Below are positions 14,701 through 27,227 of a stretch of DNA of 64,000 nt, one piece after another. The notes beneath the pieces are model-generated. The model did no database searches. It was not told the origin of the DNA and worked only from the letters and a program-made list of their open reading frames with translations. Numbering within the stretch: position 1 is the stretch's first letter; the number at the start of each line of letters is the position of its first letter. The stretch is from Odontesthes bonariensis (lineage: Eukaryota > Chordata > Actinopteri > Atheriniformes > Atherinopsidae). The position numbers were made by a program, and so were the translations under genes. Location of the stretch: NCBI RefSeq assembly GCF_027942865.1, contig NC_134526.1, positions 10,262,284-10,326,283 of the forward strand. Reading direction: 5' to 3'.

Positions 14701-16587
14701 GATAAAGTAATGTATAGAAAATCATCCTGAAAACACCAGCCTAATCAATATGAAATAGTCCCATATTAGGCTACATTTAAAGTCTGATTGCATGCACAGT
14801 CACTAACAACTGGGGGAAAACAAGCGTGGGGTCCAACCTGTTGTGTCATCTGATCAAGAAATGCCAAACAATTACCTCCTGTTATTTAGAGCAAAATACA
14901 TTTTCTTCAATCTTGATTAATGTAAACAAAGATCACACTTTACTCTGGATTTGGGGTTGCAGATGAAGTAATATAAACTCAACTGAGAAAGAAGGCAGAA
15001 ACAGTCAAATGCAACAGAATGAAGGCATCTGAAGTCAGTAAATAGGAAAGGTAACAAAACTGCTTTTTCAAAAAAGATAGGTAAAAAAAGATGGGTTTTT
15101 TTTACTGAAAGTGAATCTTTATTTACTGTCTACTTATTGTACGATGTACCTATTTAGTAGAGTCATGTGGGTTTTTTTTGTGTATGTGCAGTTCATTTGC
15201 ATTTGTAGGGAAAATTCTATATATCTATCAAATGTGCAGTTGAATATTGAAAGAAGAGCTTATACCGATCTAATGGCTATTAAGTCCGAGATGATCTTTT
15301 ACCATAACATACTCATTTATGTTTACTGTAATTTGTTATATTGTGTTTTTTACTGAGAAAGAAATTGGACATTAGCAAGCAAACATTTGCAAATATGCAC
15401 ACTGCATACATATAGTGTATGCACAACTGACACAAAAAGAAGAGGTGGATCCCTATTTTGCTAAAGTATTAACTGGACTCAAAAGCGTAACCTACAATAT
15501 TGTGAAAGTACCCATTCCATTCTATATGAAGGCAAGCAACAACATATTTGCATTGTGAGAGTGGTAGCTTTGCTTGGGATGTGCAGTTCATTCGAGAACA
15601 TTAGAACATTGGCATCGCCGTGGCCACAGTGGAGCTCAAAGGATCAATATGGGAAAACAGCATTACAAATCCAAATAGTGACTTTTCATGATATTGTGCA
15701 AGTGCCTCTGCAAACATGTAAGAGATACTAAGAACATGTACTTCCCCATTTTGCTGCTTTATAATACAACCTAGCTGAAAATACTGCAACGTTTACATGC
15801 ATTTCTAAAATGACAATTCAGAGAGGAAAGCAGGATTAGTTTGACAAAGCCAGTGTTTGTATCATTCAGCCGTAATCCAGCGCATTCTAATCCTCCCTAC
15901 ACACAAATATAAATTAATAATAAGAATCAATAATTTAGAAGTCTTTCTTCTCCATTTTTTGATGTAGCCTTAATCACTTTTTAATCATTATAGTCCTTGG
16001 AAACCTTACACAGATGTTAGCTCCATCTCCAAAAACAAGGGAACTTCCATGACCTCAATCCAGTTGTAAAAAAAGTCATCAAACAAGGGTCATGATCTAT
16101 TACAACAAAAACAACTGAGCTAAACTTTCTTTATATATTGTCCCTTCCATGTGCTAACATGGGTTTTAAGATAGATTTGATGTCATTAATCCATTTACCC
16201 ACAGCATATTCACTATTTTTAACACTATCGTTCCCTAAAACATATGTATTCGTTTCTTGGTGAGCTAAATGTCGATTCTATCTCCTTTGATGTAAGCTTG
16301 TAATAGGCTTGAAGGTTGTGGCAGCAGCAACAAGTAACTCTCATCCTGCTCAATTAAAACACTAAAGTACCTCTGCAGACCTCGCTGGAAACCTGATTCA
16401 AGTTACAATGATGTTGTGCAAACAGAGAGACAGAGAAAACAAGGTGCTTCTCAAAAAGCAATCTCTAAACTTACATTCAGCATAGATAACATAGAAATAA
16501 CAATATGAAACACATAACAATCATCCCTGAAGGGAGGACCTGGACTTATGTTTGAAGTTTCCATGGAGAAGATTGCATAATTTATAT
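8781..16587. other. Non-coding stretch
   Basis: No coding exon is recognised on either strand. The 137-codon frame at 13302-13715 has no recognisable domain and no spliced partner. An A tract lies near 12461-12479. A T-rich segment with several short T runs lies near 15090-15360. Confidence 0.5.
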
Positions 16588-17312
16588 CCCCTTTCACACT
16601 GCCGAATAACCCGCGTTTAATTCGCGAATTTAGCGTGTCCGCTGTTGCGTTCACACTGCCGACCCGGGCTGCCGCGTCAACTCGACTCGCCTTTCGACCC
16701 GCGTCGGACCCTAGTCTTTTTGCCGAGCCGAGTTTGGTGTGAACGCAATCGACGCGGGTCGGACGTGGGCGTGGCGTGACGTGAGGAGTTTAAAAGACAG
16801 AATGGACAGCTGATTCAGAACAACAGCGACAGGTGAGGACAAGTTTTACTCTGTTTTAGCCTACATCAAGTTCGAGACATTTTTTTAATATGGCCAACTG
16901 GGGAGACAAGGAGGTCCGCGAGCTCCTCAGCCTCCGAGCAGAGGATGTTATTTACCGCCACATTTCGGGGACTATAGTGCTCTTGTATTCTCCGCATATG
17001 TTCTTCGGCGGCATCCCACGTTGTAACCATGCACACCCTGTAAAATAACATCTCCATGAACTGCATATACAATTGCAAAAACGAGTCCTCAAGGTGTATT
17101 TAACCCTACCTCCGACGCATGGCTTGTGCCTACGTCATTGTACACGCCCAGCATTTTATGTGTTTCGTGTGACGCTCTGCCACTAGGCAACTCCTCCCGA
17201 ACTCGGCTTCAGGCGACACGGGTCACCAACACGCCAAGCTTTCACATTGCTCGACGCGGGTCGAAGGTGCAATTTGGACCCGCTAAGGTAGTGGGTCGCA
17301 GTGTGAAAGGGG
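16588..17312. mobile_element. PIF/Harbinger-like non-autonomous DNA transposon
   Basis: A perfect 15-base terminal inverted repeat, CCCCTTTCACACTGC, lies at 16588-16602, with its complement at 17298-17312. TTA occurs next to each end (16582-16584 and 17314-17316), fitting the 3-base TWA target duplication of Harbinger elements, but the exact end is ambiguous by one to three bases. GC-rich sub-terminal repeats (GACCCGCGTCG and CGACGCGGGTCG) recur inside both ends, in strong contrast to the AT-rich surroundings. A short plus-strand frame from 16890 begins MANWGDKEVRELLSLRAED and resembles the start of the Myb/SANT-like protein of autonomous Harbingers. It decays after about 30 residues. No DDE transposase is present. 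Confidence 0.7.
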
Positions 17313-20300
17313 CTTATGTCTCAATCCCTGCGTGACACACTTTTCACAAACAGTTATCTGAATTCTGTTGAGAAAGTTTAGAAAATAAAACTACATTTCA
17401 AGAACAACCAGAATGAGAAATCATATGTCCTTTAACAGTGCAAAGGTTACGTTCAAAAACTGTGATAAACAACAAAAAGTGGCATAGGGGCACACCATCA
17501 TCTTTTGTGGGTTTCTTTCCTGTCTGCTGTCTGCTTCCTTTATACCTGTGGTGGCAAATGCAGTTACATAGCCTCAGGTTACATCAAGTGTTGGGGTGTG
17601 AAAACGACTGACTGACGAAGAGGAAGGCAGCATTAAGCTATAACTTTGTCTTAAAAAGGGATTATACACATTACAGCTTTCAAATGGACACATGGAAAAC
17701 AGCACATACCATGGTACAACTAGCCTAGAGATGGAATATAAAGCAGAGGGCTCCATTGCTCACATGTTGTTGTTATATTTGTATCATTAATCAATTCATT
17801 CTTGGTCAAATTCTGCACCCACTTAGTAAGAGTTTCTCAACTAAATCGGGAAAGTCCTTCCCTGCCTGTGTACATAACTTAAAAAAAACGGGCTGTTTTT
17901 CATTGAAGACTGTATTGTGACTGGCACCACGTTGATAATTACTTCAAATTCACAGCAGTGTGGCAAGCACTGGCTTTTTTTTACCCGAGGTGTCTTATCA
18001 GTTACGCCAACCTCAGGTTACACTGCATATCAGGAACTGATATCCTGTGAGATACAAGTGTTAGGGTGTGAACGTGAGCAAATGAGGACAAGAAAAGCAG
18101 GATGAGGTTGTACAACAGCCTCACAAAGTGAGGTCATTTGTACTTTAACCAAGTTCAAATTACACAAAGTATTAAGCTGATTAAGTTGTAGCACAGTCTG
18201 TGACAATCAGAAATTAACAAAATCAAATGAAACAAATGCAGATATTATGAATACAATTTGAAGTATTGCACAGACATGATACTTACTGAATGAACTGTGA
18301 GGTCTCTAAGATGTTTATAGTATGAGATACTCAAACACTGACATTTGATGCTAACTCGCCAAGAAAAAAAACAACATAGAATTGCTACTTTGCATCGTTT
18401 GGATTTCCTTTGAGCAATGACAATAAGAAACCGTATTTTAAGCGTTTGAGATGTCATGTAATGGACAAATGAGCAACATTTGAAAGAATAATGGCATAAC
18501 ATTTATTCACATTTAGCGATCGCTCAGCCAGGTTTAATTCTGCACACTTTTGATCAGATATGGGGTAGTCACTGAAAAATTTACTCATTACATTAAAGGG
18601 TTAAAGTACAGTAAAGGGTACCAAAATAGCACAGTTACTGCACAGCAACACTTCAAGCTGTTTTACTGTACGGAATGCAAATGAGTCATCTATGGAGAGA
18701 AATACTAACATAAACATTCCTTAATGAATTTATTTATCTATTATTTTACATCCAACCATTTAACTTAAAGAGACTAATTGCAGTGCACTCTCTGATCCAT
18801 CTACGTGGGATAAACTGTACTGCTTTCATAAGCAGGCCAACAGGACACATATATAAAGTCATGACTCACAGTGTAAATTTTGCTAGTGTGAAAAGACAAT
18901 TAAAACGCTAACACTCTGCAAACAGATATTCAAATAAAACTCTGATGCTGGAGTATAAATAGAACAATAATTCGTGCACATGTATCTACAAGCGCATTTG
19001 TAGTCTAAATCACTTGTCAGGACTCCTGGTCCCATCTCTATAATTTAGTATACAACACTTGTGCTATGTAATGCCAGTCATACCATGTGCTTCTGCTATC
19101 TTGCCTGTAAGTACAGTACAATGTCCCCCTCCTTAAATCCCACTGGAGAACAACTTAACTGTCATCATGGATAGTTGCACTTCCTTACAAATACAACAAA
19201 TGACGATGGCTACATATCAGCGGCATTTGCTGCACATAGCCTGTCCTTAGCAAATGAACAACTCTGCCTCTTTTCAAGTTTCAGAACTAACATGATACGA
19301 CTCTCCTCAAGGCAGAGATGAAGTCATTCATTCACAGAACTCATGCATGACAGATGAAGCACGATTCAGGGCCTTAAGCATTAATAAAAGATGAAAGAGG
19401 TTGTCCAATGTTACCCGTCAAACCACCACTAGGATAAAAATCTTGGTAAGAGATCCACTTCCCAAAGCACAAATCTCTCATTATGCAACAAATCCCTCTT
19501 TTTATTAATTAAATCTATGCATTTATTATAAAAGGAGATTATGAGAACAGGCAAATTTGTGTGTTCTCAGTTGGTGAGCTACGAAGAGCAATTCTGGGTC
19601 ATGAAAAAATAGCTCACTGACGCCAGTTTTGGAGAGAGGGGAAAACTACAACTCTCTTTTTTTTATCATATTTCTGCTTGAGGGATTCTTTGACAAAATT
19701 AACTCACAAGTAGTCTCTCACTAACCCTCCAGCTCCCAAACCCGGCTGTGTGTGTATTTTACTGAAGCAAATCAACTTGGATGAAACCACAAGATGATAT
19801 TATTCAAGACTTTAAACACATGTCGCTGAATGTATGAATATGTTGTTCAGAATTTATAATGATGTATTCCCAAGATTAATGTAAAGCAGCCTCTCAACAT
19901 GAAAACAAGAATAATACTGAAACGCCTTGTTGGCCAAGCCTGGAGCAGAGGTGCCGCAGCAGAATTAGGTTTTGGTCAAAGAGTATTTATTAGTTCAGGT
20001 GACGTTAATCAATTCCAACTCTATTAAGAGCAGACCTTTTCCCAACATCTTCTGATGCAATACAAAATCAGAGCAAAGTAATTAATAATAATAATTAAAT
20101 AGCTCTGATAACATAAACTAAAACCCAGAAGCACGCTTAACAATAGTCACAGGAGTTAGAGCCTAGACAGTACTTTCCTGATTTGTAACTTCCTTCACAT
20201 GGCTCTGAACACTTGTCTGACAGTGTTCTTGCTATTCTTGTGTCACTGAGATAATGCCTTATCATCCTTTTCAGTGTCTAGAAAAATCCCCCTCCCACTT

Positions 20301-20573
20301 ACTCACTGCACAGAGGAGAATTTACAGAAATTAGGCAAAGATAGAGATATAAGGAGAACACAGTGTAATCAGGCAGTAACGGACACACGGTGGAGAAATT
20401 TCATGAAACTGCTACTAGAATCCTATAGAGGCAAGTTGATAGAAATCAAATGGGTCTCGAGTGAGTGAGCAGTGTTCATGGGACAGCAGATCACACTGTG
20501 GATGCCAACAATCAGCAACCTTATTCGACAGATGGATCAGAGCACTCCTGGCCTAGACCAGGGTAAAAGCTCA

Positions 20574-20587
20574 TGGTCACGTGACCA
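20574..20587. promoter_or_regulatory. 14-base CACGTG palindrome (USF/TFEB-type)
   Basis: TGGTCACGTGACCA reads identically on both strands and contains the full CLEAR consensus GTCACGTGAC. It stands alone in non-coding DNA about 2.8 kb from the CpG island, on the side where the minus-strand transcript would run. A regulatory role is inferred only. Confidence 0.4.
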
Positions 20588-20996
20588 GTGGATTAGCGTT
20601 AGCCCAACTGAAAGGGGGAGGAGGTTAGTTTGCATTACACCACATGCTTCCTGATCACTTCCTTTGAATATGTTTCCCTTTCTCTTTCACTCTGTTAAGA
20701 TCTGATCCCTGTTTGTCCACAAGAGATTAGGTTCCTTTATTCACAGGACTTTGATTATCTGCACTAACATATTTCACCAGAGAGCCAGATAACAGGCCCA
20801 ATTCAATTATGGGTCCCTTTACATTTAAATCTATCATCCATCCATTTTGTACTTAGCAGTTCAGAGTAACAAGAAGCCCCATGCTAATATCATCATTAGT
20901 GCATAACAGATTCTGACACCTCACCTTTGACTCATAGCTCAGTAGTCAGAACAAAACTGCTGCTCTGCTTTGCTAACTTCCAGCTACTCGTAATGT

Positions 20997-21180
20997 CAAG
21001 GCAAGACAACTTTATCTGTGGCACAATTCATACATATGCCAGTTCAAAATGCCGTACAGAATGTTTAAGAATGTTAACCTTATTATAAAATGTTCAAAAG
21101 CAGATAAGAATGATTATTGGAAGGATAAAACATGCAAAACACAAAGTTTAATCTAGATAAAACTATAAAGAAGTTTAATA
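20997..21180 (+). repeat. Degenerate fish dispersed repeat (AAGGCAAG...TTTAT type)
   Basis: The start, CAAGGCAAGACAACTTTATC, followed by a CACAATTCATACA stretch and CAGTTCAAAATGCCGTACAGAATG, matches the pattern of a very common teleost interspersed repeat (AAGGCAAGGCAAGTTTATT, then GCACATTTCATACA, then CAATTCAAAGTGCTTTACA). An A-rich stretch follows, as in other copies. The copy is old and has no coding capacity. Confidence 0.45.
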
Positions 21181-22789
21181 TTGCTGAGAGGGTGTCTCTT
21201 TCTCATCATCCTGTCCAGGCTCACTGAACTCTCCACTCGCCAGCAGTGGGGAGTGCATGAGTGAGAAGCACACTCAAGCCAAAGGACATGTCATGCTGTG
21301 AGCACATGGAACAGTGAGTTTGTAGCATAAAGAAATGGGTTCCCCTATTTCCACCACCACCACTCCTGCATCTGGGTTATGTTGTCATGGACATTATGTG
21401 CTAGCAAATTCAGGACTAGTCAGCAAGCCATGTTCCCATTCTAACCCAAAACACCCTCCTTTTCACAGAAACCAAGGGAGACTCTCATCCCCTGTGCACC
21501 ATGCACTGCAGGGAAAAGGGGAGCAGACATGGGCAACACGGTGCTTGCCGACAAGGTTAAAAGCAGCAAAAAGTACAGATCATTACTTCCCAGAGATTAC
21601 AGTCTAACTGAAATGTTGCACTTGATAATGAAAGCCACAAGTCTTAGGTTATGAGGAGCCCAAGATGATAACTACAAATTCTCCTGACCAAACCCAGTGG
21701 AACAAAAACAGAGAAAACAGCAACCTTTAGTGATTACAATTAATCAATTAGTTGTTGCAATTGCTGCAATTTTGATGAGAAGACAAATTTCAGCATAACC
21801 TATAGTGCGTCCAGGATCAAAATTGGAAGGTATCACCGGCTAAGTGCCTCTACGGCAGTGATGAGGGGAAGGCATTATCACATTGGGCTGAAGGAATTAT
21901 CACAACATTTCCAATTACTCTGAGTCATAGGAGTGTATGAGGCAATGTCAGCTTGAGTGTAGCAGTCTAATTTTTCTTTCACAGCAGCTAAACTCCATTA
22001 TCACAAATAAATAAGTACACATAAACTAAGGCATTCGTGGAAATGACACAGACACATCAAAGCATCTGTGACATTTAAATTCTCCTTTTATGCTCACACA
22101 AACACCAGGGTCTTGATTCATAAGTCGTACCCTCCAGCTTTGGCAGTCTGCTTTGCTTTGACCTTTACGAACCTTCCTTTCATGCTTTTTCAAAACACAT
22201 ATCAACAAGTTGCTGCAAACAGACAAGGAATGGTCTGTTCCACTTTAGTGTATAATTGGTAGCTATTGCTACAGAGAATTGCACAAACCTGATTAAAGTG
22301 ACCATCTACTATTACTTTGTTTTTAATCATATTCGTCTGACACTTCTCCCTCATTTTTATCATCATGGTTTACATACAGATCAGCAATTTAAACAGGTAT
22401 TCTTTTCCTTTTAACTCGAATACACCTAAACCACAACCAGTAAATAAGTTAAGTATAAATAGTAAAGCTAGGATAAGTGAAAGTAACCATTCTATAGATG
22501 GTTTAAGTGTTGAAATGTTGATATTTAAACAGTGCTGTATGTTATAACTACTCTGACTGGTATCACAGCATAAACTGAATTACAACGATTTCTCTAAGAA
22601 TCAATAGGCCTATGGCACATTACTGTTTACCTTCCAAAAAAAGGACCGACCCCCCCCCAGCAGCAGTAACAACACAACGAAAGTCATTTTGAAGGCATCA
22701 TGAAACAACTGACTCCGGGGAACACATTAACAGGCTTTGAGCATGTAAAAATGTGCGTGTCTGTTGCACACGGGTTATCTTTATGGTCC

Positions 22790-23580
22790 TATTTCACCTC
22801 GAGACATGATGTCGCGAGTAGGGGGAGCGCCTAACAACGGTGCGAGAGGGATCGGCTTCACCCTAAATAAAACTTTTGGCCAAAAACTAATGAGATACTC
22901 ACCCTGACATTGTCGTAGCCTGCAGTAACAGAAGTGAGAGTGCCACACACGCATATTAGGGTAAATGTTTCCATCACCCTACAGGAAGATCAACGAGACA
23001 CGGGATAAAAAAAATATGCCAACGAGTTACCAACAGCAAGTTGATAGGAAGCCTACTGGCTGCGCAGACACGCTGTCAGCCCGTTATAATGTACACAGGG
23101 TCTAATACTGTGATTCATCTCTGCAGGAGAACCTGCCTGTTGATTCAGCACGCACACAACTGACAAGTAAAAGTAACGCAAACTACAGCAAACACCGATA
23201 TGGATAAATGCATCCAAATGGGTTTGCAGCTTCTTCAGATGGTGGTGCGCTGTCGCACTCGCAGTTTGTTTACAAAGCGCTGTCAGAATATCATTTCGCA
23301 ACGGGGAGCGTCAGGGGGACGAGGCGCGGACGTTCACCTCCTCAGAGAAAACGCATTCAAACACAACAACACACTGTGGCACTCACCTCTGTGGAGCGAC
23401 TAAAGTTGCTGTCCTTTCACATAAAATGGGGGGGGAGAGCGTACAGCGACTCGAGCAACCTTCAACGGGAATTTCTCCGCCAGTCAGCTCCCAACAGTTC
23501 GCTGCACAGTTCACGGGTCTCTGCCTCTCTGCCTGCCTCTGAATAACCGCCCACTTCCGGCGGCACGTCTGTCAGGAGCC
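22790..23580 (-). promoter_or_regulatory. CpG-rich promoter-like island of a minus-strand gene
   Basis: CpG dinucleotides are much denser here than in the flanks, for example GTCGCGAGTAG, GGTGCGAGAGGG and GGAGCGTCAGGGGGACGAGG. An ETS-type site, CCACTTCCGG, lies at 23551-23560, just upstream of the proposed first exon when read on the minus strand. There is no obvious TATA box, as usual for CpG-island promoters. In tetrapods the neighbour on this side of STAT3 is STAT5, so a stat5 promoter is a reasonable guess. Confidence 0.5.
23387..23540 (-). other. Probable 5' non-coding first exon (stat5 candidate)
   Basis: On the minus strand, GGAGCGACTAAAG-rich leader sequence ends in CACAGAG followed by GTGAGTG, a near-ideal splice donor; the exon edge is at 23387. 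No ATG with a convincing frame precedes the donor, so it would be untranslated. The upper boundary is a guess from the ETS site at 23551. I could not identify the next exon within the window, nor any stat5 coding exon. The gene identity comes only from synteny. Confidence 0.4.
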
Positions 23581-23825
23581 ACTTTCTGCGGATTTCTGTC
23601 CCTGTGATGACTGAATTTTGAGTCTCAAGAGGTGAAAGCTTTCTGTAATTTACTCCCCATAATGTAATGCTGTAATTTGTTATAGGGTTCAAAATGAAGC
23701 GGACAAATATCTTAGAGTAATCTGCAAACACGGACATGATTGCAGCTTTGCAATAAACTTGCTAACATATTACCAAATATGAATGAGGACAAACGGCAAA
23801 TATCTTCCTGTAACTCGTGAATAAT

Positions 23826-23881
23826 GATAATATAAAATAATGATAATAATAATAATAATAACAATAATAATGACAACAACT
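23826..23881. repeat. Imperfect (AAT)n microsatellite
   Basis: Tandem ATA/AAT trinucleotides, interrupted by single TGA and ACA units, run through this interval and fade into an ACA/ACT-rich stretch. Confidence 0.85.
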
Positions 23882-24179
23882 ACAACAAAAATATCAATAA
23901 TAAGAATACAGAACTACTACTACTATGAGCATAAAAAAAAGATCTGTTGGCTTGATTTTGTCCAATTAAAATAGACAATATATTTTACTGACCATCATAC
24001 TCAACTTGGCAAATGGCGCCACCCTCTGGTGCTCAGCTTCATGCTGCTATTAGCCTAAATGTGACAACATTGGCGAAAGAATTATTTTTTCCATTATTGG
24101 TAAAAAAAAAAGTTGCGCAACTTTTTTTATTCGGTCCTATTAATCGAGGCTTAAAATTTTAATAGCAGCAATTACTGTT

Positions 24180-24500
24180 TTTATTAAATAAGTTGACTTG
24201 TGACTACTATATATATAAAAACCCATTAAAATAATGTGCAGATAAAATACTTTCAGGTGTCATATGCACAGCTAAATAGAACTGTTTTCAGCCTGGATTT
24301 AAACATTGTCAGAGTTTAGGTCTGTCTCACATCTTCTGGAAGACTGTTCCAGATGTTAGGAGCATAAAACTGAAACGTTTAAGATGTTTAAGACTGTGTA
24401 ACTGCGGTAGAGGAAAAAGTACTGACTTACTGAAATGCATTACAATATAGAACCCTTCCTGTATTCAATAATACTTTATTAATCCCTCAATAGGAAATTA
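24180..24500 (+). repeat. Old fish interspersed repeat remnant
   Basis: GTTTTCAGCCTGGATTTAAA, then CTTCTGGAAGACTGTTCCAG and GGAGCATAAAACTGAAACG, follow the order seen in a very common teleost dispersed repeat. Near 24466 the separate motif ACTTTATTAATCCCTCAATA with AGGAAATTAT follows, another frequent fish repeat tail. Both are diverged and non-coding. Confidence 0.45.
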
Positions 24501-27227
24501 TTTTGCAGCATAAAGATGTCTCTTTTCATGAAAAGCCTAAAAAAATACACGAGAAAAGTTGTAAAATTAGGCTTGGCGTTACATTCTTTTGGAACATCCA
24601 TTTTTTTTATACTGACATTATCAAAATTGACAAAATATCAAAGAAAAAAATGATAGAAAACATGTAAAGTGTGACAGAATAAAACACTGCTCTTATATTT
24701 CAGGTGGTTCTGCTGGTGATTTCATTTATTCTAAAAATCTGTTGTGTTAAATGTAATAATAATAAAAGGTTCAACAGTGACAGACTGTCACCTCAGATAA
24801 ACGTGGTCAAAACCTCTAGATAAAGACAATTCTAAAATGTGATCATGTACATTATTTGTAAACTTATTCTGTGTTACAGTATCTCTTACTTGTGTTAAAA
24901 GCAAAAAGTCCAGTTTTTCTTTTAGTTGCTGACTGGAACTGATGGAAAGCCCCATATCTTCCACCAGAAGATATTGACAACATCATCATTAGATCCATGT
25001 CAAAAAGCCATCATCTACACTGTAGCAGCAGTCACTCTCTCAGCCAAACACACACACATACACAGCCACATTGATTCTTTGGTGTGATTGGATGCAGGCC
25101 AAAACTGAAGGGTGACAGTTGCTTCCTCAGACAGCTGAGTCAGCAGCTGCTGACAGTAATAGCTGCAGATCTCAACACCCCCTCAGCTCCGCGAAGCTGT
25201 CTGTGTTTATTTCCTATAGCCGAGACAAACCAGAAACACAGAAGACAGAGAGAGCTGGTGCCGTGGAGCAAAGCAGAAGATCAGCGATGCAGAAATGAGC
25301 CTTCTTCCTCTGTTTACTGTTTTATCTCAGCTGCCACACATTCTCAGCAGGATTCATGCGAACGCCAGCAGTCACACTGTGGCTTATCACATCAGTGCTG
25401 TGTTAGGATGAGGTGGAGGTGCACGCACACAGTGTGGGGTTTCCAGTCAGGGAAGTCCAGTAAACACATGTTGAGAAATGTGTCATCAAATGCAGAGAGA
25501 TTTACCTCCTCATACTGAAATGAGGAACTATGATAAAACCTCAGGTTTAATGTGTTTGCATTCCTAAAGTCTTTTTTTTTTTAATGGTTCCATTTAGTAT
25601 GGGTATCATGGACAAATGCAACGGTATCAAGCTTTGCTCACAGTTGGTTTATTTGACACATCTTTTTCTTTGTTTGTTTTTATTCTTTCAAACATTCAAA
25701 TGAACATGCGTTTCATTTTCTGTGCAGCAGCACTTTCATTGATATTCTTCTTACCTTCACCCAGGAGCAAAAAGGTCAAATGCATATTTTTCACAAATTC
25801 AGCATGAATGAATTTACCAGATAAGATCAAATGAACTATCAATTTTATGTTGAATTTTACAGTCAGCCAAAACATTTCCTGCATTGCATCACTGTGGCTC
25901 TTTTTCCATCAATCTTCATTTGGTAGAAAAGCAGAAAAGCTCTGTCTTATCAGAGTAAAACAGTTCCTTCATATTATCTATTAGATATAAATTCATTGCT
26001 TGGTTTTAATCTTTAGAGTTATTTTTCAGAATATTTTATTATGACTGATTTCTCTGCTATGCAGGTGCGCTTTTAGCATTTCTCTTTTTTGTCATTATGA
26101 AACAAAGTACTCATAGAGCATTATTCTCTCATTTATTGAGAACTGCATAAGTTAACAATGAGATTTGATGTTCATAACAAAACTCAAGAACAAAAGTTTC
26201 ACTTTCCCTGTTAGAAGGTATGGTGAATGATGATTGAAGCTAATCCATACAGACGGAGGAGAATGGATAACGTTGTGGAGTGACACGAGCGTTTGAAGGG
26301 CTCACCAAATGACACATTTTCAGATCTAGAGGGCCCAAAACAAAATGCCAGGGTAGTTTTCTCTGAGTTGTATAGCTGGTAGTGACTACAGACACCCAAA
26401 TATACGCTCAGAAAAGCCCAGAAATGTTTTCATGTCACCTTTCACATTATAAAACTGGCATGATTCCTATAAGTTAGATGCTAATACGAATACACATCTC
26501 ATACGTTGACAAATCTTACTTTTAGGTCCAAGGTGACAGCTTACTAAACAATTGTGAATACCAGTTTGTCTGCATTAAGATCCAAAGAAGCTATTTATCT
26601 TACTGGGCCTTATAACTGCACAGCAAAGAGCAGAAGATGTTTGGTTTTGTGGGGCACAATGTGGATGCCTCCCTGTTTCTGGCTCAGGTACTCGCAGTGC
26701 TGCTCTTACTTATAAAATGGATGTAAAAGGGCTGGAGAAGGTTGAAAGGACATTTTCCATAGACCGCCTCTGTGACTGGGATTTTTGCATGCTAATAAGG
26801 AAATGTAGTTGACAATATGGTTTCAATCCCCATCTCATTTCAACACAGACTCCTTTACAAGATGTTCTGTTTCAATAACCAATAAATGTTGACAGAAGTG
26901 ATCAATTCCAATTATTCATTCACAATTTAAGGAATACGCTGTTTTCACTGAGAAGCTATTGATTGTGCTATTGTTAAATTAGAAAAAAATAAAAATAAAA
27001 ATGGCTTTACACTTTACACAGTATTTGAAATATAATATGATGGCAAATCGCAGGGTCAGGAAACAAATGGAGTGACACTTGCACTGGCAGGAAGAAAAGG
27101 ATCGACATGGCATAATAAAGAAACACGTGGCTGGCACTGTATTCAACAGCAAAGTTTACTAGTCTGTGCAAAAGATTAAAGAAAAATAATACACACTTCA
27201 AACATATGTATATTAAAATGATGTGCA

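Larger units (their letters stand above)
17313..22740. other. Non-coding stretch
   Basis: No coding exon is recognised. It includes an old dispersed fish repeat near 20997-21180 and an isolated CACGTG palindrome at 20574-20587. The phrases CCTCAGGTTAC and CAAGTGTTRGGGTGTGAA recur at about 17570 and 18010-18070, suggesting a weak local duplication. Confidence 0.5.
23581..27210. other. Intergenic stretch between the CpG island and the stat3 3' end
   Basis: No gene is recognised. It holds an AAT-type microsatellite, an old fish repeat and a CTCF-like motif at 24016-24034. A TRE/MARE-type palindrome, GCTGAGTCAGC, lies at 25134-25144. The 144-codon frame at 25084-25518 has no recognisable domain. 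Confidence 0.5.

Noticed and set aside
17570-18080. Repeated phrases CCTCAGGTTAC and GTGTTRGGGTGTGAA
   Set aside because: The copies are short and their spacing differs; too little to define an element.
25084-25518. 144-codon plus-strand frame
   Set aside because: Composition is not protein-like (scattered Cys, Gln and Arg), with no domain and no exon boundaries.
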